Positions 7,035 to 16,280 of a stretch of 64,000 nucleotides of DNA are shown piece by piece. The DNA is from JACOMY01 sp046233115 (GTDB lineage: Bacteria > Pseudomonadota > Alphaproteobacteria > Kiloniellales > JACOMY01). How positions within the stretch are numbered: the first letter of the stretch is position 1; each line of letters begins with the position of its first letter. The notes below the pieces were generated by a model. That model was not told the DNA's origin. It saw only the letters and a list, made by a program, of their open reading frames with translations, and did not search any database. Location of the stretch: the NCBI GenBank assembly GCA_046233115.1, contig JBJXHM010000002.1, forward strand, positions 372,001 to 436,000, given 5' to 3'. A program made the position numbers and the translations under genes.

Positions 7035-9841
7035 GCCGCCGCCCGCTTGCCGGTCTTGACCGGGCTGGCCTTGACGCTGTCGATCGCCTCGATCAGGCGC
7101 TTCTTCACCCGGTTCAGCTTGTGCCGGTCGGTGATCTTCTGATTGAGCGCAGACTGCACATAGAAGCTGTCGACCACTTGCGCGCCGAAGGTGGTCACCA
7201 CGGCCGAGCGGATGATCAGGTTGTTCCGGGTCAGCACATAGGTCAGGTCGTGCAGTAGCCCCGGCCGATCGCGCCCGTTCACCTCGATCAGGGTGTAGTA
7301 GTCGCTGGCCCGGTTATCGACCAGCACCCGCGGCGGCACGGTGAAGACGGCGAAGCGCGAGGGCCAGCCACTGGGCACCGAATCGAGGTCGCGCCAGGGC
7401 TTCATATCGCCATAGAGCGTGCTCTCGATGTAGGTCACCAGCCGGGCCAGACGCGAGGTGCGGGTGAAGGCCTCGCCGGTCTGCCGGTCGCGCAGATAAA
7501 ACACGTCCAGCGCCATGCCGTTGGCCAGGGTGAAGATCTTGGCCGCGTCGACCTCCGCGCCACCGGCCGCCAGCGCGCCGGCGATGCGGCTGAAGAGTCC
7601 CGGGTGGTCGGCGGTATAGACCGTCAGCTCCGTCACCTCGCGGTAGGGGTCGACAGAGTGCTTCACGGTCAGCGCCGCCCCGTTGGCCTCGGCCTCGCGC
7701 ACCATCTCGGCATGGCGCAGATGGGTGTCGCGGTCGAAGCTGAGCCAGTAGGAGGGATAGCAGCGCGCGATGTGCGCCTCGACCTCCTCCGCCGGCCAGT
7801 GACCCAAGACCTCGCGCAATGCCTGCTTGGCCTGCGCGATCCGGCGCTCGCGCCCCTCGACCGCGTGGCCACCGGTCAGCAGCTCCTCGGTCCGCCGATA
7901 GAGGTCACGCAGCAGCGCCGCCTTCCAGGCGGTCCAGACCCCTGGCCCGACCGCACGAATGTCAGCCACGGTCAGCACCAAGAGCAGCCGCAGCCGCTCC
8001 ATCGACTGCATCCTGTCGGCAAAGGCCCGGATGGTCTGCGGGTCGCCCAGGTCGCGCTTGAAGGCGGTGTCGCTCATGATCAGGTGGTTCTGCACCAGCC
8101 AGGCGACGGTCTCGGTCTCCTCGTCCTCCAGCCCCAGGCGGGGGCAGAGGTAGCGGGCCAGTTTGGCACCAGCCTCGGAGTGGTCCTCGCGCCGCCCCTT
8201 GGCGATGTCGTGCAGGAAGAGCGCGACATAGAGCACGCGGCGCGACAGCACCTTGTCGACCACCTCGCTGGCGATCGGCACGTCATCCTTCAGCAGCCCC
8301 CGCTCGATCCGTCCGAGGATGCCGACCGCCTTGATCAGGTGCTCGTCGACGGTGAAGTGGTGATACATGTTGAACTGCATCTGCGAGACGATGCGGCCGA
8401 AGTCGGGAATGAAGCGGCCGAGCAGTCCGGCCTCGTTCATGCCCCTCAGGGTCTCCTCCGCGCGCTCGTTGTGGCAGAGGATCTGCAGGAAGAGCTTGTT
8501 CGCCTCCTTGTCCTCGCGCAGACCATCGATCTTACGCAGGTTCAGGCTGACCCAGCGCAGCGCCTCAGGGTGGATCTCCAGGTCGTGTTGCTGGGCGACG
8601 CGGAAGAGGCGCAGCATTTCGATCGGCTGGTCACGGAAGAGGTTGCGATCGGCAACGGTCAGCCGCCCCGCCCTCATCGTGAAGCACTCGAAGCGCTTGC
8701 GCAGCAGCGCCGGCAGACGGTCGCGCAGGCGCTTGTTGCTCTTGCCGTGGAGCTCTGCGCAGATCAGCCGGGTCAGGCTGCCGACGTCCTTGGCCACCAG
8801 GAAGTAGTGCTTCATCAGCCGCTCGACCGCACGGGTGCCGGCATGCTGGCGATAGCCCATCCTGGGCGCGATCTGCGCCTGCAGGTCGAAGGTCAGTCGC
8901 TCCTCGCCGCGTCCGGTGAGGTAGTGCAGGTGACAACGCAGGGTCCAAAGGAACTGCAGCGCCTTCTCGAAGGTCCGGACCTCCAGCGCGGTCGCCATGC
9001 CGCGCTCGCGCAGCTCGGCGAAGCTGTCGACCCCGTGCACGAACTTGGCGATCCACATCAGCGTCTGCAGGTCGCGCAGGCCACCCTTGCCGTCCTTAAT
9101 CTGCGGCTCCAGCGAGTAGCGCGAGCCGCCGGTCTTCAGGTGGCGCTGGTCGCGCTCCTCCAGCTTGGCCTGGACGAAGCGGCCCGCCATCTCCTGCTGG
9201 ACCTCCTTCGCGTAGCGCTGTTTGAAGCTGCGATAGAGCGTCTGGTCGCCCCAGATGAAGCGGCTGTCCAACAGGTTCGTCGCGATGGTCTGATCGCGCT
9301 TGGCGAGCCTCAGGCAGTCGTCGATCGAGCGGGTGGCGTGGCCGACCTTGAAGCCCAGGTCCCAGAGGTAATAGAGCATCGCCTCGACCATCTGCTCGAC
9401 CCTGGCGGTGCGCTTATAGGGACAGAGGAACAGCAGATCGAGGTCGGAGAAGGGGGCCAGCTCGGCACGACCGTAGCCGCCCACCGCCACCACCGAGAGG
9501 TACTCGCCCGAGGAGGGGTTGGCGCTGGGATAGAGGTCCTCCGCGGCATGGTCGTAGAGGAAACGGACGATCTGGTCGACCAGGTGGGCATAGCCGCGCG
9601 CCGTCTCCAGGCCGCCCACCCCCTGCTCGAAGCGCGCACGCAAGCGCTCGCGGCCGCTGGCAAGAGCATCGCGCAGCAGCGCAAGCACCTCCGATCGCTC
9701 CGGCACGCCCCGCTCGGAGTGGACCTTCAGCGCTTCCATCTTCTGCAGCATCTGCGAGCGACGGACGATCTGGCTGGGCCGTAGCGGAATGACCTTGGCG
9801 CCTTCGCTGACTGTGCTGCTTTTTGTCGTGGTTTCGTTCAT
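7031..9841 (-). CDS. glnD: PII uridylyltransferase / uridylyl-removing enzyme
   Basis: This 936-residue four-part enzyme is the nitrogen sensor that adds or removes UMP on PII proteins in response to glutamine. The nucleotidyltransferase signature GGYGRAELAPFSDLDLLFL is at about residues 121-139. The GlnE/GlnD linker follows (GGLRDLQTLMWIAK), then an HD domain for deuridylylation (ALFLHDIAKGRREDHSEAG), and two C-terminal ACT domains (ELTVYTADHPGLFSRIAGAL and IEVNGRDRPGLLHDLTYVL). Length is typical for alphaproteobacteria. It reads away from the gene at 10142 and is followed by the coupled LprI-like gene. All catalytic motifs look intact. Confidence 0.98.
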   Translation of the reverse strand: MNETTTKSSTVSEGAKVIPLRPSQIVRRSQMLQKMEALKVHSERGVPERSEVLALLRDALASGRERLRARFEQGVGGLETARGYAHLVDQIVRFLYDHAAEDLYPSANPSSGEYLSVVAVGGYGRAELAPFSDLDLLFLCPYKRTARVEQMVEAMLYYLWDLGFKVGHATRSIDDCLRLAKRDQTIATNLLDSRFIWGDQTLYRSFKQRYAKEVQQEMAGRFVQAKLEERDQRHLKTGGSRYSLEPQIKDGKGGLRDLQTLMWIAKFVHGVDSFAELRERGMATALEVRTFEKALQFLWTLRCHLHYLTGRGEERLTFDLQAQIAPRMGYRQHAGTRAVERLMKHYFLVAKDVGSLTRLICAELHGKSNKRLRDRLPALLRKRFECFTMRAGRLTVADRNLFRDQPIEMLRLFRVAQQHDLEIHPEALRWVSLNLRKIDGLREDKEANKLFLQILCHNERAEETLRGMNEAGLLGRFIPDFGRIVSQMQFNMYHHFTVDEHLIKAVGILGRIERGLLKDDVPIASEVVDKVLSRRVLYVALFLHDIAKGRREDHSEAGAKLARYLCPRLGLEDEETETVAWLVQNHLIMSDTAFKRDLGDPQTIRAFADRMQSMERLRLLLVLTVADIRAVGPGVWTAWKAALLRDLYRRTEELLTGGHAVEGRERRIAQAKQALREVLGHWPAEEVEAHIARCYPSYWLSFDRDTHLRHAEMVREAEANGAALTVKHSVDPYREVTELTVYTADHPGLFSRIAGALAAGGAEVDAAKIFTLANGMALDVFYLRDRQTGEAFTRTSRLARLVTYIESTLYGDMKPWRDLDSVPSGWPSRFAVFTVPPRVLVDNRASDYYTLIEVNGRDRPGLLHDLTYVLTRNNLIIRSAVVTTFGAQVVDSFYVQSALNQKITDRHKLNRVKKRLIEAIDSVKASPVKTGKRAAA

Positions 9842-10141
9842 ACTCCCAAGGTCGTAGGTGCACAGCCGATTGGCAAGCCTTTGTCCTCTGACATCACACC
9901 CCCGGCCTCCCCCTCTGCTACCAGCCCCCCTCTGGTGTCGCCGTGGGATGCAATCTATCTTTCGTCAAAATGCTGCCCGGTTCTTGCGGCGAACTGGAGC
10001 AAAGGGGTCGAAAGCCAAGAGTAAAGCGGCCCTCATCAATGTCAGGGTAGTGGAAGAGCACGTGTGCTGCGCCGAGAGAAGAGTGAGATTCTCAACGGGC
10101 AACAAGCAGACGCGTGCCCGGCAAGAGGACAGGGACACCAG
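9842..10141. other. Divergent intergenic region between glnD and an unknown gene
   Basis: These 300 bases must hold promoters for glnD (minus) and the gene at 10142 (plus). The first 120 bases are C-rich on the plus strand; the rest is more mixed and contains no convincing hairpin, tRNA or repeat. A longer frame for the plus-strand gene could begin at an ATG at 10064, inside this stretch, but the encoded extension is polar and not convincing. I see nothing else. Confidence 0.4.
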
Positions 10142-11062
10142 GTGCAGCCGGAAGCGCAGACGATAACGGGCAGGGTCGTGCCCCTGTGCCTGCTGACCGT
10201 CGTCTCGCTGGCGGTGCTCGTCGTCGTCGGGCTCTACCTGCTGTCTTTCTTCGAAAGCGATGGCCCGGACCTCAAGCTGGACCGTCCCAGCCCCTTCGAG
10301 CCGGTAGCGCCGCAGCGCGCCGTGACCGCCCTCACCATGAACCAGATGCCGCCCGCGCTGAGCTATCGGCTGGACGGCGAACGCATCCTCGAAGTCGCCT
10401 ACAGTTCACCCGACAGCAAGCCTGCCTTCGACCTGACGGTGGACGAGGTGGAGATCGTTGCGCTGGACCAGCAGCACTGGCCGCCGCTGTTCGGCGACCT
10501 GCGTCTGCATCGCTTCGATCTCACCTTTCACGACAAGAGCCTGCCGCCCTGGCTGAAGCATCTGGCGGGCGATGCGCTGCTGACCTACCGCTTGAACCCG
10601 GAGCGCCATACCCTCGACCTGCCGGAGGTCGCGATCAGGGTGAACGACCTGGGCCTGGCCGAAATGGCGGTCTCTTTCGACGGGATCGACCCGTCCGATC
10701 CGCTGAGCTCGCTCGCCGACAGCGCCATCAGCACCTTGACCCTCACCCTGCTGGATCAGGGTCTGGCGACCAACGGCATGGCCCTGCTGGCGCAAACGGA
10801 AGGCATCCCGGAAGAGACGCTGCGCACCAACCTCTCGGGCCTGGCCACGCTGTTGCGCTCCGAAAGCGGCTATCCCTTCCTACGCGAGCTACTGGACGCG
10901 GTGGAGACCGTGATGAAGCATCGCGGCGACGGCCTCGTCATCGAGATCTCGGCCAGGCCGGTGCAGAGCTTCCCACTGAAGCGCTTCTCTCGCCTCAAGC
11001 TCTCGCCGCTGCCGGACCTCTCGGTCCTGAACGAGCTGAACCTCCGGATCGAGGCCCGCTGA
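10142..11062 (+). CDS. Membrane-anchored periplasmic protein of unknown function
   Basis: I do not recognise this gene. From a GTG at 10142, with AGGG seven bases upstream, it encodes 306 residues; an ATG at 10064 would add 26 polar residues. One transmembrane helix (VVPLCLLTVVSLAVLVVVGLY) near the N-terminus anchors a predicted periplasmic domain. That domain looks rich in beta strands and includes DLRLHRFDLTFHDKSLPPW and STLTLTLLDQGLATNGMALLAQ, two stretches with a similar shape (strand, then a Asp-x-Gly/Ser-Leu turn and helix), so it may be an internal duplication. The layout is reminiscent of YdgA/DUF945 or AsmA-like periplasmic proteins, but that is only an impression. It converges on mutS with 12 bases between. 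Confidence 0.6.
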   Translation: MQPEAQTITGRVVPLCLLTVVSLAVLVVVGLYLLSFFESDGPDLKLDRPSPFEPVAPQRAVTALTMNQMPPALSYRLDGERILEVAYSSPDSKPAFDLTVDEVEIVALDQQHWPPLFGDLRLHRFDLTFHDKSLPPWLKHLAGDALLTYRLNPERHTLDLPEVAIRVNDLGLAEMAVSFDGIDPSDPLSSLADSAISTLTLTLLDQGLATNGMALLAQTEGIPEETLRTNLSGLATLLRSESGYPFLRELLDAVETVMKHRGDGLVIEISARPVQSFPLKRFSRLKLSPLPDLSVLNELNLRIEAR

Positions 11063-11074
11063 GGCGGCAGGGAT

Positions 11075-13729
11075 CTACTCCTTCAGCGCCAGCAGTTCGT
11101 AGACCAGGTCCAGCGCGGCGCGCGGGGTGAGTCCGTCCGCGTCGACCGAGGCCAGTCGCTCGCGCAAGGCATCGACCGCGGCGGGCTCGGCCTTGCGCTT
11201 GGCCGCCGAGAACAGCGGCAGGTCGTCGACGAGCTGGGCCAGGGCGCCTGCCTGCTCGCTCTCTTCGAGCTGATGCAGGATCTCCTCCGCCCGCGCCACC
11301 ACCGCCGGCGGCAGGCCGGCCAGCCGCGCGACGTGGATGCCGTAGGAGCGGTCGGCGCTGCCGGCGGTGACCTCATGCAGGAAGACCACCTCGCCCTTGT
11401 ACTCGCTGACCCGCATGGAGCGGTTGGCCATCCGCGGCAGGCGCGCCTGCAGGCGGGTGAGCTCGTGGTAGTGGGTGGCGAAGAGGGCGCGGCAGCGATT
11501 GACCTCGTGCAGCTGCTCCAGGCAGGCCCAGGCGATGGAGAGGCCGTCGAAGGTGGCGGTGCCGCGGCCGATCTCGTCGAGGATCACCAGGGAGCGGGGC
11601 GTCGCCTGGTTCAGGATCGCCGCCGTCTCCACCATCTCCACCATGAAGGTGGAGCGGCCGCGGGCCAGGTCGTCGGCCGCTCCCACCCGGCTGAACAGAC
11701 GGTCGACCAGGCCGATCTCGGCCTTTGCCGCCGGCACGAAGCTGCCGGTCTGAGCCAGAATCGCGATCAGCGCGTTCTGGCGCAGGAAGGTCGACTTGCC
11801 GGCCATGTTCGGTCCGGTCACCAGCCAGAGGTGCTGTCCGGCCGAGAGGTCGCAGTCGTTCGCGACGAAGGGGCTGCCGTCGTGGCGCAGCGCCTGCTCG
11901 ACCACCGGATGGCGCCCGCCCTCGATCACGAAGCGCGTGTCCTCGGCCAGCCTGGGACGCACGAAGCTCTCCCGTTCGGCCAGCTCGGCCAGGCTGCTGG
12001 CCACGTCCAGGTCGGCCAGCAGGCGGGCGATCTGCTGCAGCACCGCGGCGCGCGCCGCGACCTCGCCCACCAGGTCCTCGAACAGCGCCAGCTCGATCGC
12101 CAGTGCCTTGTCGTCAGCGCCGGAGATCTCGCGCTCCAGGTCGGCCAGCTCACCGGTGGCGAAGCGCATCGCCGAGGCCAGGGTCTGGCGGTGGATGAAG
12201 GGCGGGTCGGGCAGGCGGTCGGCCTGCGCCGGATTGATCTCGATGAAGTAGCCCAGCACGTTGTTGTGCTTGATCTTCAGGGTCGAGAGCCCGGTCTCGT
12301 CGGCATAGCGCTTCTGCAGGCCGGCGATCAGCTTCTTGGCGTCGCGGCCCAGGGCGTGCAGGCGGTCCAGCTCCTCGTTGTAGCCGGCTGCGATGAAGCC
12401 GCCGTCGCGCGGCAGCAGCGGCGGGTCGCCGACCAGCGCGCGGCCCAGGCGCTCGCGCAGCCCCTGCTGCCCGGCCAGCGCCGGCAGCGCCTCGGAGAAG
12501 TGGGCGGCACCCGGTGCCAGCAGCGCCGGCAAGGCCTCGGCCACGCCCAGTGCCCGGCCCACCGCGGCCAGGTCGCGCGGGCCGCCGCGGCCCAAGGTCA
12601 GGCGGGCCAGCGCGCGCTCCAGGTCCGGCAGGCCCTTCAGGCGCTCGCGCAGCTCCTCGCGCAGCGAAGCCTCCTCCAGGAAGAAGTCGATCTTCGCCAG
12701 CCGCGCCTCGATCGCCTTGCGGTCGGTCAGGGGCGCCGCCAGGCGCTGGGCCAGCGCGCGGGCGCCGGCGCCGGTCACGGTGCGATCGACCGCGGCCAGG
12801 AGCGAGCCTTTGCGCCCGCCGGCCTGGGCCTCGAAGAGCTCCAGATTGCGCCGGCTGGCAGCGTCGATCGCCATCCGGTCGGCGAGGCCGGTGCGCTGCG
12901 GCCGGGCCAGGTGGGGCAGGGCGCCCTTCTGGGTCAGGGCAGCGTAGTCGATGAGGGTGCCGAGCGCCGCCACTTCGGGCCGGGTGAAGCTGCCGAAGGC
13001 GGTAAGGTCGGCGACGCCGTAGTGCTGCTTCAGCCGCGCCTCGGCGTTGCGGCTGTCGAAGCGGGCAGGCGGCAGCGGCGACAGTGCCCCACGCCACTGC
13101 TGGAACAGCTCGAACAGGGTCTCGCGCTGCAGCAGGCTCTCGGAGACCAGCAGCTCGCGCGGGTCGAGCCGGGCCAGGGCGGCGCCCAACTCCGCCTCGC
13201 CCAGGGCCTCGGCCGAGACCTCGCCGGTCGAGAGATCGAGCCAGGCCAGCCCGAAGCCGCCGCCGACCTCGGCCGGCGCCACCAGGAAGTTGTTGGTCCC
13301 GGCCTCGAGTAGGTGATCCTCGGTCAGGGTGCCGGCGGTCACCAGCCGCACCACGCCGCGCTTCACCACCGACTTGGCACCGCGCTGCTTGGCCTCGGCC
13401 GGCGACTCCAGCTGTTCGCAGATCGCGACCTTAAAGCCCTGGCGGATCAGCCTGGCGAGATAGCTCTCGTGTGCATGGGCCGGCACGCCGCACATAGGGA
13501 TCTGCTCGCCGCGCTGCTCACGCCGGGTCAGCACGATGTCGAGCGCGGCGGCCGCCTGTTTCGCGTCCTCGAAAAACATCTCGTAGAAGTCGCCCATCCG
13601 GAAGAACAGGAGGGCGTCCTCATAGTCCGCCTTCAGCGCCAGGTACTGGCGCATGAAGGGCGTGTGCTGGACCGCGTTGCCGCTGTCGTCGCCGGCAGTC
13701 TCTATGGGGGTATCGCTTTTCCGGGGCAT
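11075..13729 (-). CDS. mutS: DNA mismatch repair protein MutS
   Basis: This 884-residue mismatch-recognition ATPase has all expected parts. The N-terminal mismatch-binding domain holds the Phe-x-Glu motif (RMGDFYEMFFEDA, near residue 45). Connector, lever and clamp domains follow, and the ABC-type ATPase is at the C-terminus: Walker A TGPNMAGKSTFLRQ, Walker B SLVILDEIGRGTATFDG, and ALFATHYHELT. The helix-turn-helix dimer region (YGIHVARLAGLPPAVVARA) is intact. It pairs with MutL in repair; mutL is not in the window. The length is normal and there is no frameshift. Confidence 0.98.
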   Translation of the reverse strand: MPRKSDTPIETAGDDSGNAVQHTPFMRQYLALKADYEDALLFFRMGDFYEMFFEDAKQAAAALDIVLTRREQRGEQIPMCGVPAHAHESYLARLIRQGFKVAICEQLESPAEAKQRGAKSVVKRGVVRLVTAGTLTEDHLLEAGTNNFLVAPAEVGGGFGLAWLDLSTGEVSAEALGEAELGAALARLDPRELLVSESLLQRETLFELFQQWRGALSPLPPARFDSRNAEARLKQHYGVADLTAFGSFTRPEVAALGTLIDYAALTQKGALPHLARPQRTGLADRMAIDAASRRNLELFEAQAGGRKGSLLAAVDRTVTGAGARALAQRLAAPLTDRKAIEARLAKIDFFLEEASLREELRERLKGLPDLERALARLTLGRGGPRDLAAVGRALGVAEALPALLAPGAAHFSEALPALAGQQGLRERLGRALVGDPPLLPRDGGFIAAGYNEELDRLHALGRDAKKLIAGLQKRYADETGLSTLKIKHNNVLGYFIEINPAQADRLPDPPFIHRQTLASAMRFATGELADLEREISGADDKALAIELALFEDLVGEVAARAAVLQQIARLLADLDVASSLAELAERESFVRPRLAEDTRFVIEGGRHPVVEQALRHDGSPFVANDCDLSAGQHLWLVTGPNMAGKSTFLRQNALIAILAQTGSFVPAAKAEIGLVDRLFSRVGAADDLARGRSTFMVEMVETAAILNQATPRSLVILDEIGRGTATFDGLSIAWACLEQLHEVNRCRALFATHYHELTRLQARLPRMANRSMRVSEYKGEVVFLHEVTAGSADRSYGIHVARLAGLPPAVVARAEEILHQLEESEQAGALAQLVDDLPLFSAAKRKAEPAAVDALRERLASVDADGLTPRAALDLVYELLALKE

Positions 13730-13945
13730 GGCCGCGGCACCCTAGAGCAGGAGACCGCCCGACCGGAAGCTTTAGCCGCGCGTTTGCGCAGCTACGGCAT
13801 TAAAAAGTTGAGGCTATTCATCGAAACATGCCAGACCCCCGCTCGGTTTCCGCTCTAGGCAAGTCCGGCCGAGCCCGGCAAGATGCGGAAAACAGCGCGC
13901 GGAACCAGCACGCGCCGCCAAAGGAACAACCTCGACGGGGACACC

Positions 13946-16219
13946 ATGGACAGCACCAAGCGCATCACCGACCGTGAGGCCCTTGAGTTTCATTCTTCCG
14001 GCAAGCCGGGCAAGCTCGAGATCCGCGCGACCAAACCACTGACCACGCAGCGCGACCTCAGCCTCGCCTACTCGCCCGGCGTGGCGGTGCCCTGCGAGCG
14101 CATTCACGAAGACCCGGCCACGGCCTACGACTACACCGCACGCGGCAACATGGTCGCGGTGATCTCCAACGGCACCGCGGTCCTGGGCCTGGGCAACCTG
14201 GGTGCGCTGGCCTCGAAGCCGGTGATGGAAGGCAAGGCCGTCCTCTTCAAGCGCTTCGCCGACATCGACGCCATCGACCTGGAGGTCGATACCGAGGAGG
14301 TCGACGCCTTCGTCAACTGCGTGCGCTACCTCGGCCCCTCCTTCGGCGGCATCAACCTGGAGGACATCAAGGCCCCGGAGTGCTTCGTCATCGAGGCACG
14401 CCTGAAGGAGCTGCTGGACATCCCCGTCTTCCACGACGACCAGCACGGCACCGCGATCATCGCCGCCGCCGGCATCCTGAACGCGCTGCACCTGACCGGC
14501 CGCGACCTCAAGACCACGCGGCTGGTGATGAACGGGGCCGGCTCCGCGGCGATCGCCTGTGCCGACCTGCTGAAGGCCATGGGCATGCCGCACGACAACC
14601 TGGTGCTCTGCGACACCTCGGGCGTGATCTACGAGGGCCGCACCACCCGGATGAACCAGTGGAAGTCGGCCCACGCCGCCCGCACCAAGGCGCGCACCCT
14701 GGCCGAGGCGCTGGAGGGGGCCGACGCCTTCTTCGGACTCTCGGTCAAGGGTGCGGTGACGCCGGAGATGGCGGCCTCGATGGCCGCCAACCCGATCATC
14801 TTCGCGATGGCCAACCCACACCCCGAGATCACGCCCGAAGAGGTGCGCTCGGTCCGCGACGACGCCATCATCGCCACCGGCCGCAGCGACTATCCCAACC
14901 AGGTGAACAACGTCCTGGGCTTTCCCTACATCTTCCGCGGTGCGCTGGACGTGCGGGCGCGCACCATCAATCTGGAGATGAAAATCGCCGCCGCCGAGGC
15001 GCTGGCGGCGCTGGCCCGCGAGGACGTGCCGGACGAGGTCGACCGCGCCTATGCCGGCCGGCGCCTGCGCTATGGCCCCGAGTACATCATCCCGGCGCCC
15101 TTCGACCCGCGCCTGATCGTGGCGATCCCCAAGGCGGTGGCCAAGGCGGCGATGGACAGCGGCGTGGCCGGCAAGCCGATCAAGGATTTCGATGCCTACG
15201 AGGCCTCGCTCTCGGCGCGTCTCGACCCGACGGTCTCGGCCTTGCAGGCGGTGGTCGACAAGGTGCGTGAGCATCCTTCTCGCGTCGTCTTCGCCGAGGG
15301 CGAGGAATCGCGCACCATCCGTGCCGCCTATGCCTTCTGGCAGGCAGGCCTGGGCTATCCCATCCTGGTCGGCCGCACCGACCAGGTGGAAGAACGCATC
15401 GCCGAGCTGGGCCTGCCGGCCGACTTCTGCGAGATCACCAACGCCAGCGTCGCCAACAACCGCGAGCGCTACACCGAGTTCCTTTACAACCGCCTGCAGC
15501 GCCAGGGCATGCTGTTCCGCGACTGCCAGCGCATGGCCAACCTGAACCGCAACGTCTTCGCCGCCTGCATGCTGGCCTGTGGCGAGGCCGATGCGCTGGT
15601 AACCGGCCTCACCCGCAACTTCAGCCGGGTCTTCCAGGACCTGACCCGAGCGCTGGACCGCAAACCCGGCAAGCGGGTCTTCGGCATGGCCTTGCTGGTG
15701 GCCCGCGGCCGCTCGGTGCTGCTGTCCGATACCCTGGTGCACGAGCTGCCCAGTGCCGAAGTCCTGGCCGACATCACCGAGCAGACGGCAGAGCAGATGC
15801 GCGCCCTGGGCCAGGAGCCGCGCGTGGCCCTGCTCTCCTTCTCCAACTTCGGCGATCCGCCGGGCGAGCGCGCGGTCCGGGTGCGCGAGGCGATCGAGAT
15901 CCTGGACCGGCGGCGGCCGCACTTCGAGTACGACGGCGAGATGCAGGCCGACGTGGCGCTGAACTATCAGCGCATGCAGGAGCTCTATCCCTTCTGCCGC
16001 CTCTCGGGCCCGGCCAACGTGCTGATCATGCCGGCGCTGCACACCGCCAGCGTGGCGACACACATGCTGCCGGAGATCTCCAGCGCCAACATCATCGGCC
16101 CGGTGCTGATCGGCCTGGACAAGCCGGCCCAGGTGGTCCCGCTCGGCGCCACGGTCAGCGAGATCGTCAACGCCGCAGCACTCGCCGCCCACCAGTCGAT
16201 CATCGAGCGGCATTACTGA
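13946..16219 (+). CDS. maeB: NADP-dependent malic enzyme fused to a phosphotransacetylase-like domain
   Basis: The 757-residue protein joins an N-terminal malic enzyme (about residues 1-425) to a C-terminal domain resembling phosphate acetyltransferase (about 430-757), the usual MaeB layout. Malic enzyme motifs seen are AYSPGVAVPCE, the catalytic region KAVLFKRFADIDAIDLEVDT, FHDDQHGTAII for metal binding, and the nucleotide site VMNGAGSAAIACADLL. It converts malate to pyruvate with NADPH production. The C-terminal half is generally regulatory, not an active acetyltransferase. The ATG at 13946 was chosen because the 21 codons upstream are basic and unlike the family. It diverges from mutS. Confidence 0.96.
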   Translation: MDSTKRITDREALEFHSSGKPGKLEIRATKPLTTQRDLSLAYSPGVAVPCERIHEDPATAYDYTARGNMVAVISNGTAVLGLGNLGALASKPVMEGKAVLFKRFADIDAIDLEVDTEEVDAFVNCVRYLGPSFGGINLEDIKAPECFVIEARLKELLDIPVFHDDQHGTAIIAAAGILNALHLTGRDLKTTRLVMNGAGSAAIACADLLKAMGMPHDNLVLCDTSGVIYEGRTTRMNQWKSAHAARTKARTLAEALEGADAFFGLSVKGAVTPEMAASMAANPIIFAMANPHPEITPEEVRSVRDDAIIATGRSDYPNQVNNVLGFPYIFRGALDVRARTINLEMKIAAAEALAALAREDVPDEVDRAYAGRRLRYGPEYIIPAPFDPRLIVAIPKAVAKAAMDSGVAGKPIKDFDAYEASLSARLDPTVSALQAVVDKVREHPSRVVFAEGEESRTIRAAYAFWQAGLGYPILVGRTDQVEERIAELGLPADFCEITNASVANNRERYTEFLYNRLQRQGMLFRDCQRMANLNRNVFAACMLACGEADALVTGLTRNFSRVFQDLTRALDRKPGKRVFGMALLVARGRSVLLSDTLVHELPSAEVLADITEQTAEQMRALGQEPRVALLSFSNFGDPPGERAVRVREAIEILDRRRPHFEYDGEMQADVALNYQRMQELYPFCRLSGPANVLIMPALHTASVATHMLPEISSANIIGPVLIGLDKPAQVVPLGATVSEIVNAAALAAHQSIIERHY

Positions 16220-16226
16220 GGAAGGA

Positions 16227-16259
16227 CGGTTCAGGTTTGCGCTTGGCAGGCCTGAACCG
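16227..16259 (+). terminator. Stem-loop between maeB and the convergent protease gene
   Basis: A perfect 9-bp stem, CGGTTCAGG at 16227-16235 and CCTGAACCG at 16251-16259, starts 8 bases after the maeB stop. There is no T-run on the plus strand, so it may serve as a Rho-assisted or mRNA-end structure instead of a classical intrinsic terminator. It lies between convergent genes and could serve both. Confidence 0.45.
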
Positions 16260-16280
16260 CTCGGCCTGGAATCACGCCTC

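Noticed and set aside
7604..9784. A 726-codon open frame opposite glnD
   Set aside because: It is a reverse-strand shadow of a clear glnD gene, with a biased composition and no domain.
11273..13312. A 679-codon open frame opposite mutS
   Set aside because: Same reason: antisense to an intact gene, rich in Gly, Gln and Arg, no start signal or family.
13814..16213. A 799-codon open frame opposite maeB
   Set aside because: Antisense to an intact malic enzyme gene with His/Asp/Val-rich filler sequence.
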